In this document: positions 1 through 8,234 of the stretch, in pieces
How positions within the stretch are numbered: position 1 is the stretch's first letter
How the letters are laid out: every line of letters begins with the position of its first letter
Source: Candidatus Mediterraneibacter gallistercoris
GTDB lineage: Bacteria > Bacillota_A > Clostridia > Lachnospirales > Lachnospiraceae
Direction: 5' to 3'
Assembly (NCBI GenBank): GCA_019119745.1
Contig: DWWI01000195.1
Coordinates: forward strand, 1 to 36,174
Length of the DNA: 36,174 bases
Notes under the pieces: model-generated
Database searches by the model: none
What the model saw: the letters and a program-made list of their open reading frames with translations, nothing else
What the model was told of the DNA's origin: nothing
Translations under genes and position numbers: made by a program

Positions 1-2
1 TG

Positions 3-278
3 TATGAGGAGTTCAAGGGCACCGGCAATATGGAACTTATCCTTGACCGGAAGCTTCAGGAGCGGAGAGTGTTCCCTGCCATTGATATTGCAAAATCAGG
101 GACAAGGCGTGAAGACCTGCTCCTTACCAAAGAAGAACAGGAGGCGGTCTACATCATGCGCAGAGGTTTAAACGGAATGAAAGCAGAGGAGGCTGCTGAT
201 AATCTGTTAAATATGTTCTCACGCACGAAAACAAATAATGAACTGGTCCATCAGGTGATCCGCCAGAAGTTTATCTAA
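3..278 (+). CDS. rho: Transcription termination factor Rho, C-terminal end (partial)
   Basis: The window opens inside this gene; the last 91 codons are visible in an unbroken frame. Rho is the hexameric RNA-dependent ATPase that pulls RNA polymerase off untranslated transcripts. The visible part matches the end of the Rho motor domain: a run equivalent to the family's FPAIDxxxSGTRxEDLL (here FPAIDIAKSGTRREDLL) followed by a helical tail containing SRTKTNNEL, like the AMTKTND segment of E. coli Rho. The Walker motifs and RNA-binding domain lie upstream of the window. rpmE follows after 91 bases, an order common in Firmicutes. The fit to Rho is strong although only the tail is present. Confidence 0.93.
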   Translation, partial: YEEFKGTGNMELILDRKLQERRVFPAIDIAKSGTRREDLLLTKEEQEAVYIMRRGLNGMKAEEAADNLLNMFSRTKTNNELVHQVIRQKFI

Positions 279-285
279 AAAACAG

Positions 286-314
286 TTGCAAATGAATTTA
301 TCTTATGCTACAAT
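286..314 (+). promoter_or_regulatory. Sigma-A promoter for rpmE
   Basis: TTGCAA (286-291) and TACAAT (309-314) are separated by exactly 17 bases, and TG at 306-307 makes it an extended -10. It lies just after the rho stop, so rpmE can be transcribed independently of rho. Transcription should begin near 321. Confidence 0.72.
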
Positions 315-369
315 TAGAAAGCTGTTTAGAGATTATAATAAATAATTTTAAAATAGAGAGGTGAATATC

Positions 370-570
370 ATGCGCGAAGGAATCCATCCGGAGTATCATC
401 AGGCTACAGTAACCTGCAACTGTGGAAACACATTTGTTACAGGTTCAACAAAGGAGAACATCCACGTTGAGATCTGCTCCAAGTGCCATCCGTTCTATAC
501 AGGACAGCAGAAAGCGGCTCAGGCACGTGGCCGTGTTGACAAGTTCAACAAGAAATACGGTATTAAATAG
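370..570 (+). CDS. rpmE: Ribosomal protein bL31 (zinc-binding form)
   Basis: A 66-residue protein matching large-subunit ribosomal protein L31, which helps bridge the two ribosomal subunits. It begins [11 protein letters not shown], typical of the family, and carries the CxC (TCNCGN) and CxxC (CSKC) pairs that bind zinc, so it is the C+ form rather than the zinc-free paralogue made under zinc starvation. A GTG at 361 is in frame, but it forms part of the ribosome binding site AGAGAGGTG, so ATG at 370 is chosen. The gene has its own promoter upstream and an intrinsic terminator immediately after. Confidence 0.95.
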   Translation: MREGIHPEYHQATVTCNCGNTFVTGSTKENIHVEICSKCHPFYTGQQKAAQARGRVDKFNKKYGIK

Positions 571-584
571 GAAACAGACACAGC

Positions 585-619
585 AGGCTGAGGTGAAAGC
601 ATCTCAGCCTCTTTGTTTT
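585..619 (+). terminator. Intrinsic terminator after rpmE
   Basis: AGGCTGAGGTG (585-595) pairs with CATCTCAGCCT (600-610) around an AAAG loop with one G-U pair, followed by the T-rich tail CTTTGTTTT. It ends the monocistronic rpmE unit. Confidence 0.85.
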
Positions 620-642
620 ATCGGATGGGAATCCCGTCCGAT
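620..642 (+). repeat. Second hairpin between rpmE and yqhQ
   Basis: ATCGGATGGG (620-629) pairs with CCCGTCCGAT (633-642) over ten positions, one of them G-U, with a three-base loop. It begins at the end of the rpmE terminator tail and has no T-run of its own. It sits 28 bases before the yqhQ start, so it would lie in the yqhQ leader or act as a barrier to 3' exonucleases. Confidence 0.6.
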
Positions 643-669
643 AATCAATGTCGATTTACAGGAGGAAAA

Positions 670-1584
670 ATGAAATCATCAAACATAGGCGGACAGGCAG
701 TACTGGAGGGCATCATGATGAGAAATGGCGGAAAATATTCCGTCGCGGTCCGCAGATCGGACGGGGAGATCGCGGTTGATGTGCAGGAGTATCACAGCGT
801 GATCCCGTGGAAGACGCCGCTGAAGATCCCTTTTATACGCGGCATCTTCAGTTTCATCGATTCCCTTGTGCTCGGAATGAAGACACTTATGTATTCGGCA
901 AGCTTCTTTGAGGAAGAAGAAGGAGAAGCTGTGACAGAGGAAGAGGCGGCGAAACAGGAAAAGCAGGAAAAGATATTCATGAATGTGACCGTGGCGGCCG
1001 CAGTTGTGATCGCTATAGCTCTTTTTATGGTCCTTCCGTATTTCCTGAGCAGTTTTATAGAGAAATATACATCTTCGAGAACAGCGATGACGATATTTGA
1101 AGGTGTGATCAGAGTCGTGATCTTCCTGATTTATATATTTATTATCTCAAGGACTGAAGATATTAAAAGGACGTTCATGTATCACGGAGCAGAACATAAA
1201 TGCATTAACTGTATCGAACACGGTCTGGAACTTAATGTGGAGAACGTGAGAAAAAGTTCCAAGCAGCATAAAAGGTGCGGCACCAGCTTCTTGTTCTTTG
1301 TCATGATCGTGAGTATCATTTTCTGCTTTTTTATCACCGCGGAATCTCAGGTGGCAAGGGTACTGATCCGCATTGCTTTATTTCCGCTGATTTCAGGGGT
1401 ATCCTATGAGATCATCCGTCTTGCCGGAAACAGTGACAATGTGGTTATCAATCTTCTGAGCCGGCCGGGCATGTGGGTGCAGAACATGACGACTAAAGAA
1501 CCGGACGACAGTATGATTGAAGTCGGGATACGTGCAGTGGAGGAAGTCTTTGACTGGCGTACGTGGCAGGAGGAGAATTTATGA
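670..1584 (+). CDS. yqhQ: DUF1385 (YqhQ-family) membrane protein
   Basis: A 304-residue protein beginning MKSSNIGGQAVLEGIMMRNG, the hallmark opening of the DUF1385/YqhQ family. It also carries the family's YHGAEHK signature around residues 175-181. Hydrophobic segments near residues 105-135, 145-170 and 215-245 indicate an integral membrane protein. The biochemical role of the family is not established as far as I know. The start is ATG 670, preceded by a strong AGGAGG (660-665). An earlier in-frame ATG at 613 falls inside the terminator region and is rejected. Its stop overlaps the prmC start in an ATGA, so the two are translationally coupled; this neighbourhood is common in Clostridia. Confidence 0.88.
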   Translation: MKSSNIGGQAVLEGIMMRNGGKYSVAVRRSDGEIAVDVQEYHSVIPWKTPLKIPFIRGIFSFIDSLVLGMKTLMYSASFFEEEEGEAVTEEEAAKQEKQEKIFMNVTVAAAVVIAIALFMVLPYFLSSFIEKYTSSRTAMTIFEGVIRVVIFLIYIFIISRTEDIKRTFMYHGAEHKCINCIEHGLELNVENVRKSSKQHKRCGTSFLFFVMIVSIIFCFFITAESQVARVLIRIALFPLISGVSYEIIRLAGNSDNVVINLLSRPGMWVQNMTTKEPDDSMIEVGIRAVEEVFDWRTWQEENL

Positions 1585-2465
1585 GTTCCGGTGACAGATA
1601 CAGCCTGGAACATGCATACAGACAGGGGGCAGTGAAACTTAGAAATGCAGGTGTTCCGGAAGCAAAGCTTGATGCATGGTATCTTCTGGAATATGTGACC
1701 GGGATAGGACGCGCCGCATATTACGCAGATCCGGAAAAAATGCTGACAGCAGAACAGAGCGCGGAATATGACAGATGTATAGAGACCCGCTGCAGACGTG
1801 TTCCGCTGCAGCATATTACAGGCGAACAGGAATTTATGGGTCTGTCTTTTCTCGTAAACGGGGATGTTCTTATTCCGCGACAGGACACGGAGATTCTTGT
1901 GGAGACAGCGCTGGATATCCTGAACCGGGACGAAGACATATCCGGGAAAAGCACAGAAGATATCCGTCTCCTCGATCTTTGTACGGGATCCGGCTGTATT
2001 CTTCTGAGTGTTCTTCACTATGCAAAGTGCAGGGCAGAGGGTATCGGAAGCGATCTTTCGGCCCGGGCGCTTGCGGTCGCCGAACAGAATGCGGAAAGAC
2101 TTCATATTCCTGCGAAATTTATCGAGAGCGACTTATATGAAAATATTTCAGGCAGATTTTTGATGATCATGTCCAATCCGCCTTATATTAAAAGCTCAGA
2201 GATTGCAGGACTTCAGGATGAAGTAAAGTTTCATGATCCCATAGAAGCGCTGGATGGAAGAGAGGACGGGCTGTATTTTTACCGGAAGATTATCGCAGAG
2301 AGCCCTTCTTATCTGGAGAACGGCGGATATCTGATCTTTGAGACCGGATATGATCAGGCTGCGGATGTGACAGAGCTTATGCGCCTGCAGGGTTTTACCG
2401 GGATCCATGTGAAAAAGGACCTGGCAGGGCTTGACCGGGTTGTATATGGAAGATATATTAGATAA
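1581..2465 (+). CDS. prmC: Peptide chain release factor N5-glutamine methyltransferase
   Basis: A 294-residue class I SAM-dependent methyltransferase that methylates the glutamine of the GGQ motif in release factors, raising peptide-release activity. An N-terminal helical domain is followed by the SAM-binding motif LLDLCTGSGC (residues 130-139) and the catalytic NPPY tetrapeptide at 199-202, which holds the target glutamine. The segment PLQHITGEQEFMG near 75-87 is typical of PrmC. ATG 1581 overlaps the upstream stop by four bases and has AGGAGG eight bases away. Its substrate RF1 is encoded 34 bases downstream. Confidence 0.95.
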   Translation: MSSGDRYSLEHAYRQGAVKLRNAGVPEAKLDAWYLLEYVTGIGRAAYYADPEKMLTAEQSAEYDRCIETRCRRVPLQHITGEQEFMGLSFLVNGDVLIPRQDTEILVETALDILNRDEDISGKSTEDIRLLDLCTGSGCILLSVLHYAKCRAEGIGSDLSARALAVAEQNAERLHIPAKFIESDLYENISGRFLMIMSNPPYIKSSEIAGLQDEVKFHDPIEALDGREDGLYFYRKIIAESPSYLENGGYLIFETGYDQAADVTELMRLQGFTGIHVKKDLAGLDRVVYGRYIR

Positions 2466-2499
2466 TGTAGTTTAAATTTTAGAAAAGGACGTATGAGAA

Positions 2500-3570
2500 A
2501 TGTTTGACAGATTAGATGATTTGCTGATCCGATATGAGGAAGTGATGGGAGAACTTCAGGAGCCGGGCGTGGCAGATGACCAGGAGCGCTTCCGGAAGCT
2601 GATGAAAGAACAGAGCGAACTGGCTCCCATCGTAGAGGCGTATCAGGAATATAAAAATTGTAAACAGAATGTTGACGACAGCCTTGTCATGCTCGAAGAG
2701 GAGTCTGACGAGGAGATGCGTGAGCTGGCGAAAGAAGAGATGAACGAGTCGAAAAAGCGGATCGAGGAGCTGGAACAGGAACTGAAAATCCTTCTTCTCC
2801 CGAAAGACCCGAATGATGATAAGAATGTTATTGTTGAGATCCGTGCCGGCGCAGGCGGAGATGAGGCCGCACTCTTTGCTGCCGAGATCTATCGTATGTA
2901 TGTACATTATGCCGACAGCCGCGGCTGGCGGACAGAGATGATTTCATTAAATGAGAACGGCATCGGCGGATTTAAGGAATGTGTCTTTATGATCACCGGT
3001 CAGGGCGCTTACTCCAGACTGAAGTATGAGAGCGGTGTACACCGTGTACAGAGAGTGCCGGAGACGGAGAGCGGCGGAAGGATCCATACATCCACTGTAA
3101 CAGTTGCTATTATGCCGGAGGCGGAGGAAGTGGATGTAGTGATCGATGAGAAAGATATCCGCATCGATGTTATGCGTGCATCCGGAAACGGCGGCCAGTG
3201 TGTCAATACGACAGACTCCGCGGTCCGTCTGACCCATTTCCCGACCGGGATCGTGATCTACAGCCAGACAGAGAAGTCTCAGCTTCAGAACAAAGAAAAG
3301 GCATTTCGTCTGCTCCGTTCCAAGCTGTATGATCTGGAACTGGAGAAACAGCAGGCATCAGAAGCCGAGGCCAGAAGAAGCCAGATCGGTACAGGCGACA
3401 GATCAGAAAAGATCCGTACTTATAACTTCCCGCAGGGCCGTGTGACAGATCACAGGATCAAACTCACACTGCACAAGCTGGATTCTATCCTAAACGGCGA
3501 TCTGGACGAGATTATCGACAGTCTGATCGCAGCGGACCAGACGGCGAAACTGGCGAAGATGGAAGATTAA
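2500..3570 (+). CDS. prfA: Peptide chain release factor 1
   Basis: A 356-residue class I release factor that reads UAA and UAG stop codons and triggers peptidyl-tRNA hydrolysis. The GGQ motif is at residues 231-233 in a SGNGGQCVN context. The codon-recognition tripeptide is PET (187-189, in [10 protein letters not shown]), a variant of the PxT motif that marks RF1 rather than RF2. The acidic coiled-coil domain 1 covers about residues 1-105. Length is normal for the family. It sits in the yqhQ-prmC-prfA run on the same strand. Confidence 0.96.
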   Translation: MFDRLDDLLIRYEEVMGELQEPGVADDQERFRKLMKEQSELAPIVEAYQEYKNCKQNVDDSLVMLEEESDEEMRELAKEEMNESKKRIEELEQELKILLLPKDPNDDKNVIVEIRAGAGGDEAALFAAEIYRMYVHYADSRGWRTEMISLNENGIGGFKECVFMITGQGAYSRLKYESGVHRVQRVPETESGGRIHTSTVTVAIMPEAEEVDVVIDEKDIRIDVMRASGNGGQCVNTTDSAVRLTHFPTGIVIYSQTEKSQLQNKEKAFRLLRSKLYDLELEKQQASEAEARRSQIGTGDRSEKIRTYNFPQGRVTDHRIKLTLHKLDSILNGDLDEIIDSLIAADQTAKLAKMED

Positions 3571-3609
3571 TCCGGAAAAGGGACAAAAGACAGAAAGGCG
3601 ATGGAATTT

Positions 3610-4509
3610 ATGACAGAACCCGAATTTAAACGCCCGGAACTTGAGGATAAAGAGATTATCACATCATACTTTCATAAATCCCCGAGCAGGAGCTGTGAAC
3701 GTACTTTTGTGAATGTGTACCTCTGGTCCCGGCACTATAAAGTGAAATATGCGGTGATCGAAGACGCCCTTGTATTCCGCAGCGATGACAATGGCCTGGC
3801 CTTTGCCTACCCGGCAGGGGAGCCGGAGAATATCAGACGGGCTGTAGATTATCTGACAGAATACTGCAAAGAGAAAGAATGTCCGCTTGTTTTTTACAAT
3901 GTAACGCCGGAAATGTTCGAGCAGCTTGAAAAGTGGTATCCGGGAAGATTTACGGTTGAATATGACCGGGATATCGCGGACTATGTGTACGAGACGGAAA
4001 AGCTTGCAACATTGGCGGGCAAGAAGCTTCATGGCAAACGCAACCATATTAACAAATTCAAAAATCTGTATCCGGACTGGACTTATGAGACACTTTCGGA
4101 CGACAATGTAGAAGAATGCTTCCAGATGGCTCTGAAGTGGAGAAACCAGAACGGATGTGAAGATGATCCGGAGAAGAATTCGGAGATGTGTGTCACACTG
4201 AATTCCCTGCGCTTATATAAGGAACTGGATCTGACGGGCGGCGTTCTGAAAGCAGGCGGGAAGATCGTGGCATTTACGATAGGAGAGCCTCTGTGCGATG
4301 ACACGTTTGTTGTCCATATCGAAAAAGCCTTTGCCGATGTCGAGGGAGCCTATCCTATGATCAACCAGCAGTTCGTGCAGCATGAGTGCATGGAATATAA
4401 ATATGTAAACCGGGAAGAAGATACCGGAGCGGAGGGGCTCAGAAAAGCAAAATTATCCTACAAACCGGCATTTCTTGAAGAAAAAGGAATAGTAAAAGAA
4501 ACGGAGTGA
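3610..4509 (+). CDS. DUF2156 / GNAT-like phosphatidylglycerol lysyltransferase-type protein
   Basis: A 299-residue protein resembling the DUF2156 family, the tandem GNAT-like fold also found in the C-terminal catalytic part of MprF aminoacyl-phosphatidylglycerol synthases. Characteristic features are KKLHGKRNHINKFKNLYP (about residues 137-154), GGVLKAGGKIVAFTIGE (about 217-233) and a C-terminal LRKAKLSYKP. There are no membrane segments, so it is probably cytosolic and its substrate is unknown; aminoacyl or acyl transfer is a family-level inference. ATG 3601 is also in frame, but AAAGG (3594-3598) sits only two bases before it and eleven before ATG 3610, so 3610 is preferred. It lies 39 bases after prfA. 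Confidence 0.75.
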   Translation: MTEPEFKRPELEDKEIITSYFHKSPSRSCERTFVNVYLWSRHYKVKYAVIEDALVFRSDDNGLAFAYPAGEPENIRRAVDYLTEYCKEKECPLVFYNVTPEMFEQLEKWYPGRFTVEYDRDIADYVYETEKLATLAGKKLHGKRNHINKFKNLYPDWTYETLSDDNVEECFQMALKWRNQNGCEDDPEKNSEMCVTLNSLRLYKELDLTGGVLKAGGKIVAFTIGEPLCDDTFVVHIEKAFADVEGAYPMINQQFVQHECMEYKYVNREEDTGAEGLRKAKLSYKPAFLEEKGIVKETE

Positions 4510-4514
4510 GATCA

Positions 4515-5702
4515 ATGATATCTAAGAAAATGGAAAACATGGTGGCAAACAGTTCTGCGATCCGCGCAATGTTCGAGGAAGGAAACAGACTGGCAAAAAT
4601 CTACGGCGCTGAGAATGTATTTGATTTCAGCCTCGGCAACCCGAACGTACCGGCACCTGAAGCAGTGAAAAAAGCGATCATAGAGCTTTTGGACGAAGAA
4701 GATCCGGTTGTGCTGCACGGCTATACAAACAGCAATGCAGGATATGAAGATGTGCGTCAGGCAGTGGCGGAGTCACTGAATAAACGTTTCGGTACAGAAT
4801 TTGCCGCTAAGAACATTACAATGACAGTAGGTGCTGCGGGCGGACTTAACGTAATTCTGAAGGCACTCCTGAATCCGGGGGATGAAGTTGTTGTCTTTGC
4901 TCCGTATTTCGGAGAATACAGAAGCTATGTGGACAACTATGACGGTGTCATCGTAGAGATTTCGCCGAACACAGCGGATTTCCAGCCGAAACTGGATGAG
5001 TTCGAGGAAAAGATCACTCCGAAAACCCGTGCCGTGATCGTCAATACACCGAATAATCCGACCGGTGTTGTTTATTCTGAAGATACGATCAAAAAGATGG
5101 CGGCGATCATGGAGAAAAAACAGAAAGAATACGGAACAGATATTTACCTGATTTCCGATGAGCCATACAGAGAGCTGGCTTATGACGGAGTCGAAGTTCC
5201 GTATCTTACGAAATACTATGCAAATACAGTTGTAGGTTATTCTTACAGCAAATCACTCTCTCTGCCGGGCGAGCGTATCGGATATCTTGTGATTCCGGAC
5301 GAGGCTGCAGACAGTGAAAATCTGATCGCAGCGGCAAATGTGGCTACCCGTATCCTCGGATTTGTCAATGCGCCGACACTTCAGCAGAAAATAGTAAAGG
5401 CGTGTCTGGATGAGAAAACAGATATCTCTTTCTATGACAGAAACAGAGAGACCCTTTACAACGGACTGAAGGAACTCGGCTTTGAGTGTATTAAACCGGA
5501 AGGAGCATTCTACCTGTTCGTGAAATCCCCGGTTGCTGATGAGAAGGAGTTCTGTGCGGCAGCGAAAAAGTATAATATTCTTGTTGTTCCGGGAAGCTCC
5601 TTTGCATGTCCCGGATACGTAAGGATCGCATATTGTGTGGCATACGAGACAATCGTTAATTCTCTGCCGAAGTTCGCAGAGCTCGCGGAGGAATATAAAT
5701 AA
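4515..5702 (+). CDS. PLP-dependent class I/II aminotransferase (aspartate-aminotransferase-like)
   Basis: A 395-residue fold-type I aminotransferase. The Schiff-base lysine is K246 in YSYSKSLSLPGERIGY. NNPTG at 180-184 and SDEPYRE at 214-220 supply the PLP-pyridine contacts, and a C-terminal GYVRIAY supplies the substrate-carboxylate arginine. It transfers amino groups between amino acids and 2-oxo acids; aspartate, alanine or aromatic substrates are all possible and cannot be told apart here. ATG 4515 is chosen because GGAG (4503-4506) lies eight bases upstream; an in-frame GTG at 4506 overlaps that site. It starts five bases after the previous stop and precedes a second aminotransferase by 15 bases. 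Confidence 0.88.
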   Translation: MISKKMENMVANSSAIRAMFEEGNRLAKIYGAENVFDFSLGNPNVPAPEAVKKAIIELLDEEDPVVLHGYTNSNAGYEDVRQAVAESLNKRFGTEFAAKNITMTVGAAGGLNVILKALLNPGDEVVVFAPYFGEYRSYVDNYDGVIVEISPNTADFQPKLDEFEEKITPKTRAVIVNTPNNPTGVVYSEDTIKKMAAIMEKKQKEYGTDIYLISDEPYRELAYDGVEVPYLTKYYANTVVGYSYSKSLSLPGERIGYLVIPDEAADSENLIAAANVATRILGFVNAPTLQQKIVKACLDEKTDISFYDRNRETLYNGLKELGFECIKPEGAFYLFVKSPVADEKEFCAAAKKYNILVVPGSSFACPGYVRIAYCVAYETIVNSLPKFAELAEEYK

Positions 5703-5717
5703 GCACAGGAGAATACT

Positions 5718-6788
5718 ATGAAAATCAGAGAAGAACTTCTTAGAAATATACGTCAGGTAGAGCCTTATGTTCCCGGGGAACAGCCTCAGGAACAGGTCGT
5801 CAAACTCAATACAAACGAGAACCCTTATCCTCCGTCGCCGGAGGTGAAGAAAGCGTTGGCTTCTCTGGATACAGACGCATTCCGCCTGTATCCGGACCCT
5901 GCGTCAAGCGTGCTTGTGAAAGCTCTTGCAGAGCAGTATCAGGTCGGTGAAGACCAGGTATTTGTAGGAGTCGGGTCTGATGATGTGCTTTCTCTGTGCT
6001 TTCTGACATTTTTTAATTCAGATAAGCCGGTTCTGTTTCCCGATATTACATATTCATTTTACAAGGTGTGGGCACAGCTTTACCGGATCCCTTACGAATG
6101 CCCCAGGTTAAATGATGATTTCCGCATTGTAAAAGAAGATTATTACCGGGATAACGGCGGCGTCATCTTTCCGAATCCGAACGCTCCGACGGCGATCTAT
6201 GAGGAACTTGATTTTATTGAGGATATTCTGGAGCACAACAGGAATTCTATTGTGATTGTGGATGAGGCCTATGTGGATTTCGCGGGACGTTCGGCAATCG
6301 AACTGATCGGACGTTACGATAACCTGATCGTTACTCAGACATTTTCAAAAGCACGCAGCATGGCCGGTATGAGGATCGGATATGCGATAGCAAATCCGGC
6401 GCTGATCCGGTGCCTGAACGACGTGAAGTATTCATTTAATTCTTATACTATGAGCAGGGCGGCTCTGGTCTGCGGCGCAGCGGCGGTAAAGGACAGAGCG
6501 TATTTCGAAGAAAATGTCCGCAGGATAGTAAAGACAAGAGAATGGGCCAAGAAAGAACTGAAGTCTCTCGGATTTGTCCTGACTGAATCAAAAGCAAACT
6601 TTATCTTTGCAAGACATCCGGAATATGATGCAGGAAAGTTGTTTGAAGAACTGAAAGCAGAACATATCTATGTCCGGCACTGGAACGATGAGAGAATCGG
6701 GCAGTATCTGCGGATTACTGTGGGAACGGATGAAGAGATGAATACGCTGTTTTCATTTCTTCGTAAAAAGATCGGAAAAGACGAATAA
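5718..6788 (+). CDS. hisC: Histidinol-phosphate aminotransferase (HisC-like)
   Basis: A 356-residue PLP enzyme of the HisC subfamily, which transaminates histidinol phosphate in histidine synthesis. It has the HisC opening with KLNTNENPYPPS (residues 29-40), FRLYPDP (55-61), NPNAPTA (153-159), IVDEAYVDF (180-188) and the PLP lysine K211 in TFSKARSMAGMRIGYA. No other his gene is nearby, so the true substrate could instead be phenylalanine or tyrosine, which some HisC paralogues accept. The short spacing on both sides places it in the same transcription unit as the upstream aminotransferase and the downstream DUF368 gene. Confidence 0.88.
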   Translation: MKIREELLRNIRQVEPYVPGEQPQEQVVKLNTNENPYPPSPEVKKALASLDTDAFRLYPDPASSVLVKALAEQYQVGEDQVFVGVGSDDVLSLCFLTFFNSDKPVLFPDITYSFYKVWAQLYRIPYECPRLNDDFRIVKEDYYRDNGGVIFPNPNAPTAIYEELDFIEDILEHNRNSIVIVDEAYVDFAGRSAIELIGRYDNLIVTQTFSKARSMAGMRIGYAIANPALIRCLNDVKYSFNSYTMSRAALVCGAAAVKDRAYFEENVRRIVKTREWAKKELKSLGFVLTESKANFIFARHPEYDAGKLFEELKAEHIYVRHWNDERIGQYLRITVGTDEEMNTLFSFLRKKIGKDE

Positions 6789-6809
6789 AAAATCAGGAGT
6801 ATCAGAATA

Positions 6810-7658
6810 ATGTTAAAGAAATTGTTGCAGGGTATGGTTGTAGGTATTGCAAATATCATACCCGGAGTGAGCGGCGGCACAATGATGGTCGCCATGGGAT
6901 TATATGACAAACTGATCCATGCGATCACCCATTTGAAATCAGAATTTAAGGAGAGTCTCAAACTGCTGGTCCCGATCTTTCTCGGGGCAGCTATTGCAAT
7001 TGTGGCATTGTCAAGACTTTTCGAGTTCCTGCTGACTAATTATCCGATTCCGACAAATTTTGCGTTCTGCGGTCTGATTGCCGGCAGCCTTCCGTTTATC
7101 TTCAAAAAAGTAAAGGGGCACGCCGTGTCAGTCGGGAAAGGCGTCTGTTTTGTAATCTTTTTTGCTGTTGTGATCCTTATGGCAGTTATGGGGGAGACAA
7201 GCGGAAATGCGGCGGATGTAAGTTTTGGATTTATAAATGTTGTGAAACTGCTCGTGGTCGGGATCATTGCGGCTGCGACCATGGTAATCCCGGGAGTGAG
7301 CGGCTCTATGATGCTTATGCTTCTCGGATATTATGATACGATCCTTAAGACGATCAATAAGTTCATGGATGCGCTGATCGCGTTTGATATTCAGGATATT
7401 CTTGTGCAGTGCGGGATTCTGATTCCGTTCGGTATCGGCGTGATTCTTGGAATCTTTCTGATTGCGAAGCTGATCGAATTTATTTTTTCTAAAGCAGAGA
7501 TTCATGCATATTATGCTATTATCGGACTGATACTGGCATCCCCGATCGCAATTCTGCTGAAGACGGACTGGAGCGATTTTTCCGTTCTGATGCTGGTGAC
7601 AGGTATCATCACGTTTGTGCTCGGATGGTTCGTATCTTCCAAACTGGGCGGGGAGTAA
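6810..7658 (+). CDS. DUF368 polyprenyl-phosphate transporter (PopT-type)
   Basis: A 282-residue multi-pass membrane protein with two pseudo-repeated motifs, IIPGVSGG (residues 16-23) and VIPGVSGS (159-166), diagnostic of DUF368. Members of DUF368 have been identified as undecaprenyl-phosphate translocases (PopT), which flip the C55 lipid carrier back across the membrane for reuse in peptidoglycan and wall-polymer synthesis. Hydrophobic stretches cover most of the protein, and the two motifs suggest an inverted-repeat transporter fold. It lies 21 bases after hisC with no terminator between. Transport function is inferred from the family. Confidence 0.87.
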   Translation: MLKKLLQGMVVGIANIIPGVSGGTMMVAMGLYDKLIHAITHLKSEFKESLKLLVPIFLGAAIAIVALSRLFEFLLTNYPIPTNFAFCGLIAGSLPFIFKKVKGHAVSVGKGVCFVIFFAVVILMAVMGETSGNAADVSFGFINVVKLLVVGIIAAATMVIPGVSGSMMLMLLGYYDTILKTINKFMDALIAFDIQDILVQCGILIPFGIGVILGIFLIAKLIEFIFSKAEIHAYYAIIGLILASPIAILLKTDWSDFSVLMLVTGIITFVLGWFVSSKLGGE

Positions 7659-7683
7659 ACACCTTTCCGCTGTGTTACGGACG

Positions 7684-7712
7684 TTGACAGCCCCGGTTTG
7701 ATTCTTTATAAT
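7684..7712 (+). promoter_or_regulatory. Consensus sigma-A promoter for the 7740 gene
   Basis: Perfect TTGACA (7684-7689) and perfect TATAAT (7707-7712) with a 17-base spacer, 27 bases before the start codon. It predicts strong constitutive transcription of the small membrane protein gene. Confidence 0.85.
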
Positions 7713-7739
7713 GAAAACAGAACTTAAAGGGGTGAATTT

Positions 7740-8147
7740 ATGATCTATGAAAATAACGAAGAAAAGAGAAGTACAATCTGGCGTACGATTCTGACAGTCT
7801 CTTCTGTCCTTATCATAATTATAGCCGTATTTTTTATTGTGAAGTTATTTACAGGCAATCCTCTGGAGGGAACATGGGTTGATGAAGATTCCGGCAATGT
7901 TCTTGTCATCAGCGACAACGGTGAACTTTCACTGACTCCGGCAGATTCAAATGACACAGACGAAGCATTTACAGCGGAATATGATGTAGATACAAAAACC
8001 AAAGTTCTTACAGTACGGACAGAAAATGATGAATACGCGGAAGGTACACTGTCAGGAACATACAGCTACAATATAGAACAGGATACCCTGACGCTGACAG
8101 AACGCGAATATGGCGACCAGCTCGTGTTTACTCGTGAGCAGGAATAG
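7740..8147 (+). CDS. Membrane-anchored extracytoplasmic protein, DUF5640-like
   Basis: A 135-residue protein with a short charged cytoplasmic N-terminus, one transmembrane segment (about residues 13-36, rich in isoleucine and valine) and an acidic external domain. The domain reads as a small beta-barrel: GTWVDEDSGN near 44-53, then alternating hydrophobic strands ending LTLTEREYGDQLVFTREQE. This pattern resembles the DUF5640 or lipocalin-like domains common in Clostridia. Function is unknown. It stands alone between a consensus promoter and a strong terminator. AAAGGGG lies about eight bases before ATG 7740. Confidence 0.72.
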   Translation: MIYENNEEKRSTIWRTILTVSSVLIIIIAVFFIVKLFTGNPLEGTWVDEDSGNVLVISDNGELSLTPADSNDTDEAFTAEYDVDTKTKVLTVRTENDEYAEGTLSGTYSYNIEQDTLTLTEREYGDQLVFTREQE

Positions 8148-8154
8148 AAATTAC

Positions 8155-8190
8155 GGAGAGTTCCGCATGCGGAACTCTCCTGTTGTAACT
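8155..8190 (+). terminator. Palindromic intrinsic terminator
   Basis: A perfect 26-base palindrome at 8155-8180 (arms GGAGAGTTCCGCA and its complement) follows the stop codon by seven bases. The tail TGTTGT is only moderately T-rich. It insulates the small membrane protein gene from ispG. Confidence 0.8.
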
Positions 8191-8234
8191 GGGCAGGAAA
8201 TATGTGTTAATGAACAGAGTAAGGGAGAAAACAT

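Noticed and set aside
1404..2105. Open frame of 233 codons opposite yqhQ and prmC
   Set aside because: Shadow of two conserved genes, without signals for translation.
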